Origin: Nostoc sp. CMAA1605
GTDB lineage: Bacteria; Cyanobacteriota; Cyanobacteriia; Cyanobacteriales; Nostocaceae
Reading direction: 5' to 3'
Assembly (NCBI RefSeq): GCF_021596505.1
Contig: NZ_PJIZ01000039.1
Span: 1-59,296, forward strand
Length of the DNA: 59,296 nt
Numbering within the stretch: the first letter of the stretch is position 1; each line of letters opens with the position of its first letter. The notes beneath the pieces were generated by a model, which did no database searches, was not told the origin of the DNA, and saw nothing but the letters and a program-made list of their open reading frames with translations. This document shows positions 43,739 through 52,543 of the stretch, in pieces. Position numbers and translations under genes: made by a program.

Positions 43739-44707
43739 TTATTTTTGCAAAGTTTCTGCAATCCATTGAATGACTTGCTGTCCTAGTCGAGTACCATCAA
43801 GTCTGTCGATTTCGCGTACACCAGTAGGACTAGTGACATTGACTTCTGTTAAGTAACCACCAATCACATCAATACCGACAAAAATTAAGCCGTCTTGGCG
43901 TAACTTGTTAGCCACTTGCTGACAAATGTCATACTCCCTGGGGGTAATTGCTGTTGATGCGACTGTACCACCAGTGGCCATGTTGTTGCGGAAATCGTTG
44001 CCACTCGATAATCGATTGAGTGCGCCAATAGGCTCTCCATTCAGCAGAATAATTCGCTTATCGCCGTCTTTAGCTTCTGGAAGATAGGTTTGTACCATTA
44101 CAGGTAATCGCCCCTGTTGGGTGCTGAGTTCGACAATGGAGTTAAAATTGCGATCGCCTGATTGTAAAAATAAGATTCCTTCCCCAGCTTTGTTACCCAA
44201 TGGTTTGATAATTGCTGCTCCCTTGGCTTCCACAAATTGCCGAATGAACTGCTTATCAGCACTCACAATAGTTTCGGGAATAGCATTGGTAAACTGGAGA
44301 GCATACATTTTTTCGTTGGCACTGCGGATACCACTGGGATTATTGATTACCAAAGTGTTAGTTTGGTCAATGTAATCCAAAACGTAGGTAGCGTAAAGGT
44401 AAGCATCATTTACCGGTGGATCTGTCCGCATAAATACAGCATCCATCGTTTCTAGAGAGATCAAAGAACGCTGGCCTAACTTATACCAAGGATTTGCTGC
44501 TATCCAGCGTCCTTCTACCAACTGGATGGGAACTAATTCCACCTGCTGCAAAATCGCCCAAGCTTTGCTTTCTACTACACTCAGCCAATTGGCTTGAGTT
44601 ACCCAGACTTCATGACCTAAAATTTGTGCTGCTTCCATCAATGCAACACTGGTATCATGACAAGGGTCAAGCTGATGGATGGGGTCAATAATAAAAGCCA
44701 GTTTCAC
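43739..44707 (-). CDS. gshB: Glutathione synthetase (GshB)
   Basis: This enzyme joins gamma-glutamylcysteine and glycine with ATP to make glutathione. The 322-residue protein is an ATP-grasp enzyme: 'MKLAFIIDPIHQLDPCHDTS' (N-terminal fold), 'GAAIIKPLGNKAGEGILFL' (ATP lid), 'MVQTYLPEAKDGDKRIILLN' and 'LTEVNVTSPTGVREIDRLDG' (metal-binding Glu/Asn). All core motifs of prokaryotic GshB are intact. It is followed on the same strand by its downstream partner gene position reversed: the glutaredoxin gene lies upstream at 44824-45084, probably co-transcribed. Confidence 0.96.
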   Translation of the reverse strand: MKLAFIIDPIHQLDPCHDTSVALMEAAQILGHEVWVTQANWLSVVESKAWAILQQVELVPIQLVEGRWIAANPWYKLGQRSLISLETMDAVFMRTDPPVNDAYLYATYVLDYIDQTNTLVINNPSGIRSANEKMYALQFTNAIPETIVSADKQFIRQFVEAKGAAIIKPLGNKAGEGILFLQSGDRNFNSIVELSTQQGRLPVMVQTYLPEAKDGDKRIILLNGEPIGALNRLSSGNDFRNNMATGGTVASTAITPREYDICQQVANKLRQDGLIFVGIDVIGGYLTEVNVTSPTGVREIDRLDGTRLGQQVIQWIAETLQK

Positions 44708-44823
44708 ACTTTTTGCCTCAATTGCCAGAACATTCCCAGGATATTTAATTTACATTATCTTTTGATGATCTGATTGATTGACGATTTGGGGTAGTGGAAA
44801 AGTCCCATCTCCAGTAAAATCGA

Positions 44824-45084
44824 TTATCCTGCTAGTAGCTCATCTAGCTTACCTTTAGCCTCTAAAGCGTGGATATCATCACAACCACCTACATGGCGAT
44901 CGTTGATAAAAATTTGTGGTACAGAACGTCTACCATTGGCTCTGTCAGACATCTGATCTCTTGCTTCTTCGTCGCCATCAATACTGTATTCGATAAAGTC
45001 AACACCCTTACGCTTCAGCAAACTTTTGGCACGAATGCAAAATGGACAACTCGCCCAAGTGTAAATTTCTACCTTAGCAGCCAT
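44824..45084 (-). CDS. grxC: Glutaredoxin 3 (GrxC type)
   Basis: This 86-residue dithiol glutaredoxin has the active site 'WASCPFCIRAKSLLKRKGVD', the GSH-binding 'RRSVPQIFINDRHVGGCDD' (cis-Pro and GG-C-D), and a normal C-terminal helix. It uses glutathione to reduce disulfides and ribonucleotide reductase. It sits on the same strand about 120 bases upstream of gshB, a pairing that makes biochemical sense. Confidence 0.95.
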   Translation of the reverse strand: MAAKVEIYTWASCPFCIRAKSLLKRKGVDFIEYSIDGDEEARDQMSDRANGRRSVPQIFINDRHVGGCDDIHALEAKGKLDELLAG

Positions 45085-45386
45085 AAAATCCTCAATTTTA
45101 TTTCATACTTTTTAATTCTAGAACTTAATTCTAGAACTTTTTTATCTGTTCTAGTGACTGTAGCCTTTTTTGGTAATCAAAACGTATATTTACATAAATC
45201 TGGGAACTGAGGCTGTTGTTCGAGAACCCTTGTCAAGTCAGAATTTCTCAATTGCGATCTTCATAGCTGGGAGGGAGGATGATTGCGAATTGATGTTAGT
45301 TCTTGCAGTCACAAAAAGTGGGTTCAGAAGTGTTTGTGTACTTCTGAACCCATATCTCAACTAGTTTGAAAATTTAACAGTGTTAT
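45085..45386. other. Gap between glutaredoxin and the PEP-CTERM gene
   Basis: About 300 bases. It holds a direct repeat AATTCTAGAACTT (45112-45137), the grxC promoter and the terminator hairpin at 45320-45353. Confidence 0.5.
45320..45353 (-). terminator. Terminator of the PEP-CTERM gene
   Basis: GGGTTCAGAAGT (45321-45332) and its exact inverted copy (45341-45352), extended by one T-A pair, form a 13-bp stem. On the minus strand it is followed by CTTTTTGTG, as expected for an intrinsic terminator of the gene ending at 45387. Confidence 0.8.
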
Positions 45387-46484
45387 TTACTCTTGTGAGT
45401 CATCGTCTTGCTTTTTCTTTGTCAGCCTGAAAGCACCTAAACCAAATAGACTTAGAGCTGCGATCGTACCAGGCTCAGGTACTTTCCTTGGTGGGGGAGC
45501 AGGTGGTTGATAGTAAGTCGTTGAAGGAGGTGTAACTGTTGGAGTCGGGGTTGGGGTTGGGGTTGGTGTTGGAGTTGGGGTTGGAGTCGGAGTTGGGGTT
45601 GGAGTCGGTGTTGGAGTCGGTGTCGGAGTTGGTGTTGGTGTTGGTGTTGGTGTTGGAGTCGGTGTCGGAGTTGGTGTTGGTGTTGGTGTTGGGGTTGGAG
45701 TCGGTGTTGGGGTTGGAGTCGGTGTTGGTGTTGGAGTCGGTGTCGGAGTTGGAGTCGGTGTCGGAGTTGGGGTTGGAGTCGGTGTTGGGGTTGGAGTCGG
45801 TGTTGGTGTTGGAGTCGGGGTTGGAGTCGGTGTTGGAAGACTTACGAAAGCTTCACTACCACCATTACTGAAGGCTTGAACGTGGATACCAACACGCAAA
45901 CTACCATCTTTTAAACTTTTAATGATGTCGTCAAAAATTACGTCACAGTCCAAATCAAACAGCACACTAACCCATTCTCCAGGATTCACACCCCTTTGTG
46001 AAACTGGTGTATTCGCCTTAACGGAAAAGTCAGTGGTAAATTTTTGGGCGAGAGAATTGCCACCAGGCAGATTAGAATTGTTGGCTGCTGTACTAAAGCT
46101 TACGTTATTACTGCCATTAGTATCGCTATCGGTAATTGATTTGATACCGTTTAGCAGGCTTTTGGTTTGGTCAAAATAGATTTGGGTGATGGAAGAAGCT
46201 GCTGTACCCAGATTACTTAACTTGAATATAACCTGGTCTGAACCATTCTTAGTCACATCTAAAAATAGTTGACTTTCACCTGCTAAAGCATTGACAGCAC
46301 TATTGTTAGTGATGTTATCAAATCCAAAACGTACAGTAGTCGCTGAAGTAGTTGTTGAGGTGCTGGAAGAAGTGCCGCTAAGGGTAGCAGCATATGCAGG
46401 CGTAACCTTCGCTGAACCTATCACAGCGAAGGTTATGATACCAACTGCTATATAGCTTAATTTTGAGTTTAAATATTTTGACAT
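45387..46484 (-). CDS. PEP-CTERM protein with a long Thr-Pro repeat
   Basis: A signal peptide ('[20 protein letters not shown]') and a C-terminal '[20 protein letters not shown]' + basic 'TKKK' make this a PEP-CTERM protein, sorted and anchored by an exosortase system. Between them lie a beta-rich domain of about 190 residues ('[20 protein letters not shown]', '[20 protein letters not shown]') and about 49 consecutive Thr-Pro dipeptides, encoded by a hexanucleotide repeat region (45538-45836). The Thr-Pro stretch would be an extended, possibly glycosylated, rod holding the domain away from the cell. Exact copy number may vary because of the repeat. Confidence 0.9.
   Translation of the reverse strand: MSKYLNSKLSYIAVGIITFAVIGSAKVTPAYAATLSGTSSSTSTTTSATTVRFGFDNITNNSAVNALAGESQLFLDVTKNGSDQVIFKLSNLGTAASSITQIYFDQTKSLLNGIKSITDSDTNGSNNVSFSTAANNSNLPGGNSLAQKFTTDFSVKANTPVSQRGVNPGEWVSVLFDLDCDVIFDDIIKSLKDGSLRVGIHVQAFSNGGSEAFVSLPTPTPTPTPTPTPTPTPTPTPTPTPTPTPTPTPTPTPTPTPTPTPTPTPTPTPTPTPTPTPTPTPTPTPTPTPTPTPTPTPTPTPTPTPTPTPTPTPTPTVTPPSTTYYQPPAPPPRKVPEPGTIAALSLFGLGAFRLTKKKQDDDSQE
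45538..45836. repeat. In-gene hexanucleotide repeat (GGNGTN)
   Basis: About 49 units of GGNGTN with silent changes in the third positions fill 300 bases and encode alternating Thr and Pro on the minus strand. Variation of the third bases forms larger blocks (GGAGTCGGTGTTGG and GGGGTTGGAGTCGG), evidence of block duplications. Confidence 0.9.
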
Positions 46485-47103
46485 CTTCGCTGCTTCTTTT
46501 AGATTGATGCTGAAATTAACAAAACGCTTGCAGATTTCTTAGAAAATTCTCAATACAATTTGGCATAAACAAAATATTTTTGAAAGTTTTTAGACACCGC
46601 TTTATCAAAGTTTTAATGGCTAATAAAAAAGCCAAAAATATGCCATCAGATACAGCTATTCGATGTTTTATTTTCTCTGTCAAGCCAAGAAAATATACTG
46701 ATATTTTTGCGTTCAGCGAATCTATTTCAATATTTTTTATCAGTTAATTCTACATAACAGACTTGTGATTTATATATTTAAAGTAATTTAAATATGAATT
46801 TGCGTTAAATATAGAAAAAATACGTAGATTTTCAATCAATTTTCAAATAAATATTTATGTAAATCTAGCAACTTACTAAATCAAACATAATTTTTGATTC
46901 CTCTAGCATAAATCTTTTTTGCTGCACACATCAGAACTACTTGCAGTAGAAGCAACTACAAGGCAAAAACGCAACGAAAGACGCTAGTGGCGTGTCTAGA
47001 CTAAAATGTTGTAAAAAAATTGTAAGGTTGGTTTGATGTAAGGAAACCCAACACCAACATCTATAGGAATCCGCTTTGATTCCTGAAATTATTTGCGTAG
47101 GGA

Positions 47104-47131
47104 GGGAACAGGGAACAGGGAACAGGGAACA
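47104..47131. repeat. Heptanucleotide tandem repeat (GGGAACA)x4
   Basis: Four perfect copies of a 7-base unit, the same unit as at 9914-9934. Confidence 0.9.
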
Positions 47132-47229
47132 GGTAAGAAGGAACAAAAGTGTACGGAGTTTTTTTCAGAAATCAAATATGAGTCCTATATAGTGATACGG
47201 TTCAGTTAAGGATAAAATTTGGGAAGTTC

Positions 47230-47255
47230 GTAGTAAGGACTTCAGTCCTTACTAC
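47230..47255. repeat. Perfect 12-bp palindrome (GTAGTAAGGACT type)
   Basis: GTAGTAAGGACT and its exact inverted copy separated by only two bases. It is the compact version of the repeat at 1919-1973 and probably a member of the same repeat family. Confidence 0.8.
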
Positions 47256-47312
47256 AAACCTTTAATTATCTACACCGTTCTACTTAGTAGTCAGTATTTA
47301 TGCTTTTTAATA

Positions 47313-47966
47313 TCAACGATGAACCCAACCGTTGACAGTAAAACGACTATCAGCAAAATCTTGAGATGGGCAACTTACAAGTAGAACTTCGTGCATATAT
47401 CGGCTGAGGAAAAAGACGATGCTGTTATTACGAGGTTCAACAGTTTTGTAAGACTCAGCTTGCACGTAGTAGTTATTTTCAATTTTACTATCGTAGATTA
47501 ATAGTTCTCCGCCCGAAAATCGTTTTGGTTCTTGGTAAAAGTAATAAACATATGTTAGTTCTCTTTTAGCAGTATCTGGACTGCCATTATCGTTATGAAT
47601 TTTGTAATAATTGCCGTCATTATGTGCTGTGATTTGCCCTTCTATTTGAGATATATTAAAAGATGGTATGTTTAACTTGCTTGTAATGTCGGGAACTATA
47701 TTTTTAATTTTATTGATGATTAATTCATAAAATTCAGGAAATGAGTAAAGTACCATTGATCGTCGGTAGTTTTCATCACTTGTAGAAGTGCTGGTAGGAA
47801 TAAAATGAGATGCTCTAGCTAATACGTACTGAATTAGCTGTTCATGCTCACTTGATGAGAGGAAATTATCTATTTGAATATAATGAGAATTTAAAATATT
47901 AGAATCTATAGAGTTATTATTGTTATTATTGTCTACTTGTTGTAGCCAAACAGGAGGTTCTGTCAC
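47313..47966 (-). CDS. 2OG-Fe(II) oxygenase (prolyl 4-hydroxylase type)
   Basis: This protein has the double-stranded beta-helix of 2-oxoglutarate/Fe(II) dioxygenases. The iron ligands fit 'YYKIHNDNGSPDTA' (H-x-D), 'SRYMHEVLLV' (distal His), and the 2OG-binding Arg in 'DSRFTVNGWVHR'. A run of Asn ('NNNNNN') precedes the domain. The start at 47966 is only the first GTG in frame; the reading frame stays open about 85 codons further upstream without any start codon (see the next entry), so the true protein is probably about 300 residues with an N-terminal domain. Substrate unknown. Confidence 0.8.
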   Translation of the reverse strand: MTEPPVWLQQVDNNNNNNSIDSNILNSHYIQIDNFLSSSEHEQLIQYVLARASHFIPTSTSTSDENYRRSMVLYSFPEFYELIINKIKNIVPDITSKLNIPSFNISQIEGQITAHNDGNYYKIHNDNGSPDTAKRELTYVYYFYQEPKRFSGGELLIYDSKIENNYYVQAESYKTVEPRNNSIVFFLSRYMHEVLLVSCPSQDFADSRFTVNGWVHR

Positions 47967-48208
47967 TACACCAACAAGTTGATCACTAGAAAAACATAAG
48001 ACTGCATGACCTTCGTTGATAGGAATTTGAAATAATTTTGCACTGGCCGATTCTTGTTTATAAGCACGAGCAGCTATTGTTGTTAAGAGGCTATGGAAGA
48101 TAGTTGTATCTGAGTTTAAGTAAACAGTATACTGATGTCCTCCAGCTAAAAGAAGCTGGACTTTGATATTTGAGATGTCGATGGCTGCAAATTCTGTTGT
48201 ATAGACAT
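47967..48208 (-). pseudogene. Out-of-frame N-terminal part of the 2OG oxygenase gene
   Basis: In the frame of the oxygenase the sequence continues upstream as 'EFAAIDISNIKVQLLLAGGH' and 'NEGHAVLCFSSDQLVGVVTE' and runs directly into 'PPVWLQQV', clearly protein-like. This frame has no start before its stop. An ATG at 48208 (reading MSIQQN) lies in another frame, and one additional base at about 48194-48199 would join it as MSIQQ-EFAAIDIS. So the gene carries a one-base deletion close to its start, or the base is missing from the sequence read. Confidence 0.65.
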
Positions 48209-48357
48209 TTGATTTGGTATTTTTTGATAGTTAAAATTGTGGTTAAAAGATAACAAAAAGACTGATTTTGGCGTTAATTGGGGAGTGTATTTGACATATT
48301 TACTAATGTCATAGTTCCAGCACGCCTATCTTGGGAGGGCTATCCAATAAATGTTGT

Positions 48358-48978
48358 TTACATCATCCATGCAGCTTGGAAAAAATCGTATTCGCATAAC
48401 ATGGCATAGCGATATGTGGTGTGAGTTGAATTGTCAGCTTTGGCATAATTATTGACGACATTTTCTAATTGCTGTGCCAATGGAGCGAAGTCTGCACTGC
48501 TGTAAGTCTCAATCCAATTAGTATATCTATGATTGGGAATACCATTACTGGCTAATTGTTCTCCTAAATAAGCATACAGTCGCATACAAGGAGACATAGC
48601 CGCCGCAGTTAACCCTACCTCTGCACTCCAAGCTGTGGCTAGTAAAAAGTCAGTGTAGCGGCGGGTAGCCATTCCAGGTTCTACAGTGGTTAAATCAACA
48701 CCCCATTGATGAGCATAATTTTGATGCAGTTGTAGTTCTGCTAACACGCCTCCGGCTAAGGCGTGAAATGTTGCAAAACCATGCCAATTCGGTGCTTTAG
48801 CCGCCGCTACACTATAAGCACAAGCGAAAGATTCTAGAAAAAATGCGTCTTGTCCTACATAGTAAGCAAATTTGTGCTGTGCTAACGAACCGTCACCAAT
48901 ACCTTGGACGAAGGGATGTTGTAGACAGGCTTGTGCTAAGTCTTGATTTGCTTCCCATAATTGAGTAGATAGGGTCAT
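48358..48978 (-). CDS. tenA: TenA family protein (aminopyrimidine aminohydrolase type)
   Basis: TenA enzymes are all-helical and salvage thiamin breakdown products by removing the amino group of aminopyrimidines. Motifs here: 'HPFVQGIGDGSLAQHKFAYY', 'QDAFFLESFACAYSVAAAKA', 'AAMSPCMRLYAYLGEQLA' (Cys in the position of the TenA_C nucleophile), and the C-terminal 'AMLCEYDFFQAAWMM' with the conserved Glu. 206 residues is the normal length. A run of TTAGTCA heptamers separates it from its upstream neighbour. Confidence 0.88.
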   Translation of the reverse strand: MTLSTQLWEANQDLAQACLQHPFVQGIGDGSLAQHKFAYYVGQDAFFLESFACAYSVAAAKAPNWHGFATFHALAGGVLAELQLHQNYAHQWGVDLTTVEPGMATRRYTDFLLATAWSAEVGLTAAAMSPCMRLYAYLGEQLASNGIPNHRYTNWIETYSSADFAPLAQQLENVVNNYAKADNSTHTTYRYAMLCEYDFFQAAWMM

Positions 48979-48980
48979 TG

Positions 48981-49043
48981 TTAGTCATTAGTCATTAGTC
49001 ATTAGTCGTTAGTTGTTAGTCATTAGTCATTAGTCATTAGTCG
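48981..49043. repeat. Heptanucleotide tandem repeat (TTAGTCA)x9
   Basis: Nine consecutive heptamers, six perfect TTAGTCA and three with TCG/TTG changes, lie between tenA and the pentapeptide gene. Longest of the tandem heptamers in the window. Confidence 0.9.
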
Positions 49044-49061
49044 TGAGTTTGGTGTCAGCAT

Positions 49062-49832
49062 TTAGAATGGTAGGAATTGTAGTAATACTGAACCAAGGCT
49101 ACCTATAAAATCGGTAAAGGTGGGTTTACCTGCGGTGACTTTTTCTGTGTAGGGGGTTTGCACTTCTTTGATAAAGGCTTGTGATGTTTCTATTCCGGTG
49201 GTGTTTTGCTGGCTGGTAAAGAGTTTTTCTGCTGTTTGAGCGTCTTGAAATGCTCCTTCCCTGTCTAACATTTGATATTTGGCGACACCACGAGCTAAGT
49301 ATGCACCTGCATATTCTGGTTTGATGGCGATCGCTTGATTAAAATAAGTAATAGCTTGACGTTGATTACCTTTTTGACCTTCTGCTACTCCTAACGCATA
49401 GAATTCATCGGCGGTGGCGATTTGTAATGGTATACCGACGGCTCCTTGAAAGTTAGCACCAGTTACGTAAGCACCTGTAAATTCTGTATTCCCTAGATAG
49501 CTACTTCGCAAGTCTGCATTTGCTAGATTTGCACCACCTAGTTTTGCTGCATTTAAGTTAGCACCAAATAAACCTGCACCACTCAAGTTTGCACCCCGTA
49601 AGTCCGCACTGCTTAAGTTGGCACGGCTAAGATTAGCACCTGTCAGGTTAGCACCACTAAGGTTTGCTCCTGATAAATCTGCCATTACTAAGCCTGCATT
49701 AGATAGGTCACAATTTTGACATTGCTTGGTCGCTAATAGCTGTTTTAAATGTTCAGGATTGACTGCTTGAGCCGTATTAGTCAGGCTAAGGGTAGTTAAA
49801 AATACGGATGTGGCTAAAATTATATTTTTCAT
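49062..49832 (-). CDS. Secreted pentapeptide-repeat plus TPR protein
   Basis: The ATG at 49832 gives a clean signal peptide ('MKNIILATSVFLTTLSLTNT') ending near AQA. Then come about 17 pentapeptide repeats (A(N/D)LSG pattern, including a C-x2-C 'QCQNCDLSNAGLV'), and a TPR block in the C-terminal half ('AITYFNQAIAIKPEYAGAYL'). Pentapeptide repeats form a right-handed beta-helix; role unknown but probably a periplasmic or thylakoid-lumen scaffold. The start at 49865 would only extend the signal peptide. The C-terminus ends in a hydrophobic 'DFIGSLGSVLLQFLPF'. Confidence 0.85.
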   Translation of the reverse strand: MKNIILATSVFLTTLSLTNTAQAVNPEHLKQLLATKQCQNCDLSNAGLVMADLSGANLSGANLTGANLSRANLSSADLRGANLSGAGLFGANLNAAKLGGANLANADLRSSYLGNTEFTGAYVTGANFQGAVGIPLQIATADEFYALGVAEGQKGNQRQAITYFNQAIAIKPEYAGAYLARGVAKYQMLDREGAFQDAQTAEKLFTSQQNTTGIETSQAFIKEVQTPYTEKVTAGKPTFTDFIGSLGSVLLQFLPF

Positions 49833-50015
49833 ATTGGTTGAGCAAACTTTTTCTTCGGCACTCAAATCAACTAAGACAAATTTATACTTGAGCTTATGAT
49901 AAGCGTATCCTCAGAAAATTGCCCTCAGTGAACCAACGAAACAGTAATAAAGGGTATAGGGATGTAGGGGAAAGATATCTTTCCCTTTGGGGATGGGAAC
50001 TTGCTTGATGTTGAG

Positions 50016-51218
50016 TTAGACAAATCGTTGAGCAAATTCATACATTAAATCAACTCTACCTTTTCTCAGCATTGCTGGATCTAGTCTTTCAGTGGTGTTA
50101 CAAGTCATTAATACTACTAGTCGCTGTTTGCTGTGAATTCCTGTGTCGTCAATTACGCTTTGATATAAGGTGCCATCCAATAGACTCAAAATGTGTTCTG
50201 TTTTATTGTTATATTGGGCTACTTCTGAAGCGCGATTTTGCGCTAGGTTGTCAGCTTCGTTAATAATGATGCAAATTCGCTCTAAATATGTGGGTGGAAC
50301 AAAGTTAGCGATCGCATCATGATCCAAAATAAAAATGACGAATCCTAACGGTACCAGAATTTCTTGTGCTACTGCTTGTGTCCACGCTGTTTTTCCTGTA
50401 CCTGGTTCACCATGAACTACCACCGCTAGCTGCTTTTGATTGAGGATGGCTTGCTGGACTGTATCTGTGAAGCTTTGAATATCTGTAGGGAAACTGCGAA
50501 TGGGGTATTGGCTGTGAACCTTACCCACACGGCTTTGATAACCACTCAACATCACAGCTAGGTCGTAGGTGGCTTTGTTGATGAGTGGCGACATATCTCT
50601 AGACATGAGGGTATATTGTCGCCGTCCGCGATCGTACGCTTCAATTTGTAGCCAAACATCCTGCTGTGACCAATAAGCATATACTGTATTGACCACATCT
50701 ATTCTTTCCCAGTTGATAAATTTTTCTACAGGATAATAAAAATCTCTTTCTAGATAATGCTGAGTAATGATATCAGGCCGACCTAAGACGTTTAAAACAC
50801 GTAAAACTGTGATTTCTTGTAAGCGATTTAACACATAGTCAATGGGAATACTATTGCGACTCACAAATTGCAATATAGGAGTTTCCGTATTTAAGACATC
50901 TTTGTAACGATAATCTGGGGATTGTGGTTCTGGTGTAATATAGTGCCAAAACTTTTCTATTTCGTAGCGAGTATTTTCTGAGGCTAAACTTAAGATATTT
51001 GCCCACCATGTATAATTATTTCTACCTAGAATTTCCGCCATCCCACTAGCTAAATTTAAGGTTTTTTGCGTCAATTCTTTGGTGTCTTGATTAAACAGTT
51101 CCCATAAAAATTGCCAATTTATTTCTCGTTGTAATGGTCGCCAGCCACTAGCCAGTAAGCTTTGGCGGTTTTGATTTTTTGGTGTACTATCATAGCGGCT
51201 AAAATATTCAAATTCCAT
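50016..51218 (-). CDS. AAA ATPase, BCS1-like, Walker B Asp changed
   Basis: The 400-residue protein ends in an AAA domain: Walker A 'HGEPGTGKTAWTQAVA' (about 269-284), Walker B region 'ICIIINEADNLAQ', sensor-1 'LMTCNTTERLDPAMLRKGRV' with Arg finger-like 'RKGRVD', as in BCS1-type proteins. In the Walker B the usual Asp-Glu is Asn-Glu. The N-terminal 240 residues are unlike other AAA proteins I know and include aromatic-rich stretches ('WHYITPEPQSPDYRYKDVLN'). No membrane segment. Role unknown; it could remodel a target or serve a regulatory system. Confidence 0.85.
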   Translation of the reverse strand: MEFEYFSRYDSTPKNQNRQSLLASGWRPLQREINWQFLWELFNQDTKELTQKTLNLASGMAEILGRNNYTWWANILSLASENTRYEIEKFWHYITPEPQSPDYRYKDVLNTETPILQFVSRNSIPIDYVLNRLQEITVLRVLNVLGRPDIITQHYLERDFYYPVEKFINWERIDVVNTVYAYWSQQDVWLQIEAYDRGRRQYTLMSRDMSPLINKATYDLAVMLSGYQSRVGKVHSQYPIRSFPTDIQSFTDTVQQAILNQKQLAVVVHGEPGTGKTAWTQAVAQEILVPLGFVIFILDHDAIANFVPPTYLERICIIINEADNLAQNRASEVAQYNNKTEHILSLLDGTLYQSVIDDTGIHSKQRLVVLMTCNTTERLDPAMLRKGRVDLMYEFAQRFV

Positions 51219-51352
51219 ATCTTATATTTATGTAAAGGTAGTAGTCTATAAACAAATTATGAGAGGTGATAGAATCCCGATTTTTTGAAGAATTCGGGTA
51301 TATCAGCAATCGTAGTCCGTCAAACTCTCTCAAGTAGAGTAGTCATCATTAG

Positions 51353-51793
51353 TCAATATTCAACATCTATTTTTTGCAAATCTGGATTTACCCAGTTTTG
51401 CCTAGCATTCCCAGACCTGATTAATTCTTTACTATAGTAGTCAAATATTAAATCTTTGTTACCATAATGATGAATCAATTGATTAGTCATGGTTAATAAC
51501 CTAGTATTAATGTGAATCTGTTTTAAATATCTATTTACTAGATAGAGCCAAAATAACGTCATAGTTTCATGATAACCACGATTATTTGTGGTGGGAATAT
51601 TCAGAGATTTATTATATTTTTTTATACCCTCACGAATTAAGTGGATAGCTTCTGCTTGCGGGTAATGGGTAAGATACCATAGAGCAACGGTTAAATGGGC
51701 ATGATGATCCCAATGGCTACAGGGTAAGGTGCAGTTGTGGAAAGATTCAATAATATATTTGATTTCCTCAACTGTTTGATATTGATCTGGCAT
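51353..51793 (-). CDS. Conserved-looking 146-residue protein, unknown function
   Basis: No named family. The N-terminal part contains 'SFHNCTLPCSHWDHHAHLTV' followed by 'ALWYLTHYPQAEAIHLIREG', a His-rich motif (H-x-x-H-H-x-H-L) that could bind a metal, and then helices. Proteins of this type appear in other bacteria, but I know no function. It is on the same strand as, and about 130 bases upstream of, the AAA ATPase. Confidence 0.75.
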   Translation of the reverse strand: MPDQYQTVEEIKYIIESFHNCTLPCSHWDHHAHLTVALWYLTHYPQAEAIHLIREGIKKYNKSLNIPTTNNRGYHETMTLFWLYLVNRYLKQIHINTRLLTMTNQLIHHYGNKDLIFDYYSKELIRSGNARQNWVNPDLQKIDVEY

Positions 51794-52543
51794 TGATTAT
51801 ATAGAATTAAAGATTATGCTGCTTACTATAGTAGTCATATTTGATGTCTGAAAAAACTCGGTACACCTCTGTTACTTCTTTTCCTGTTCCTCCGCTCAGA
51901 CTTCTCTCTGTTCCCTACCTACGCAAATCATTTCAATAATCAAGTCGGATTCCTATAACTTGGGTATGGAGTATGACCACTAACTAATTTATGAATTTTA
52001 GCTAATAAATAATATTTGTTATAGCAGTCCTATAGGATTTCTAGTTGATTTTTGAACAGATATGTTGTCATCAATGATTGAAGACTGCTATGTTTAGCTG
52101 CAAATATATTATATGCTACAAATACTACATAAATAAGAACTATATATATTTTTACAAATTGTTATATTTAATTAAATAAATCTCAATTATTTAATACACA
52201 ACCATTCAGAAAATTTGTTTACAAAACTGTATATTTTAGGTTACTGAGAGAATTTAAACCAGAGATTATACGGTCTTACAAGAAAAGATATATTAAGCTA
52301 TTATGAATATATGCAAAAAATATTCCGTAATGTTGCTGAAAATCAGCAAATGTATGATATTTGTGTAGGAATTATTTTCTCCAGAGAAAACTTTCTGCTA
52401 ATGAGGATTTCTGGCGTATTTAGAGGGAAATATCTGCTATCTTAAATCGACTTTTTGCAGTGAGAATCGTTTAATTTTTACCAATAAGAGACTTTATCTG
52501 TGTATAGGAATCGTGAACGTAAATTTTCGTGGAATCTTCTAAA
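51794..52543. other. Gene-free gap, about 750 bases
   Basis: Very AT-rich, especially 52120-52240. No ORF, no clear hairpin. It must hold promoters for the divergent genes on either side. The distance to the response regulator is long, so a small RNA is conceivable but unsupported. Confidence 0.45.

Larger units (their letters stand above)
46485..47312. other. Gene-free gap, about 830 bases
   Basis: AT-rich sequence upstream of the PEP-CTERM gene, then a repeat-rich part: a TTGGTTTGATGTAAGGAAACCCAA segment (47030-47053), the GGGAACA heptamers at 47104-47131 and the palindrome at 47230-47255. No credible gene. Confidence 0.5.

Noticed and set aside
45539..45871. Plus-strand ORF rich in Leu, Glu, Val and Ser opposite the PEP-CTERM gene
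   Set aside because: It is the antisense of the Thr-Pro hexamer repeat, which stays open in several frames.
48981..49043. CRISPR-like periodic sequence
   Set aside because: The period is seven bases with no spacers; it is a tandem heptamer repeat. No CRISPR array was seen anywhere in the window.
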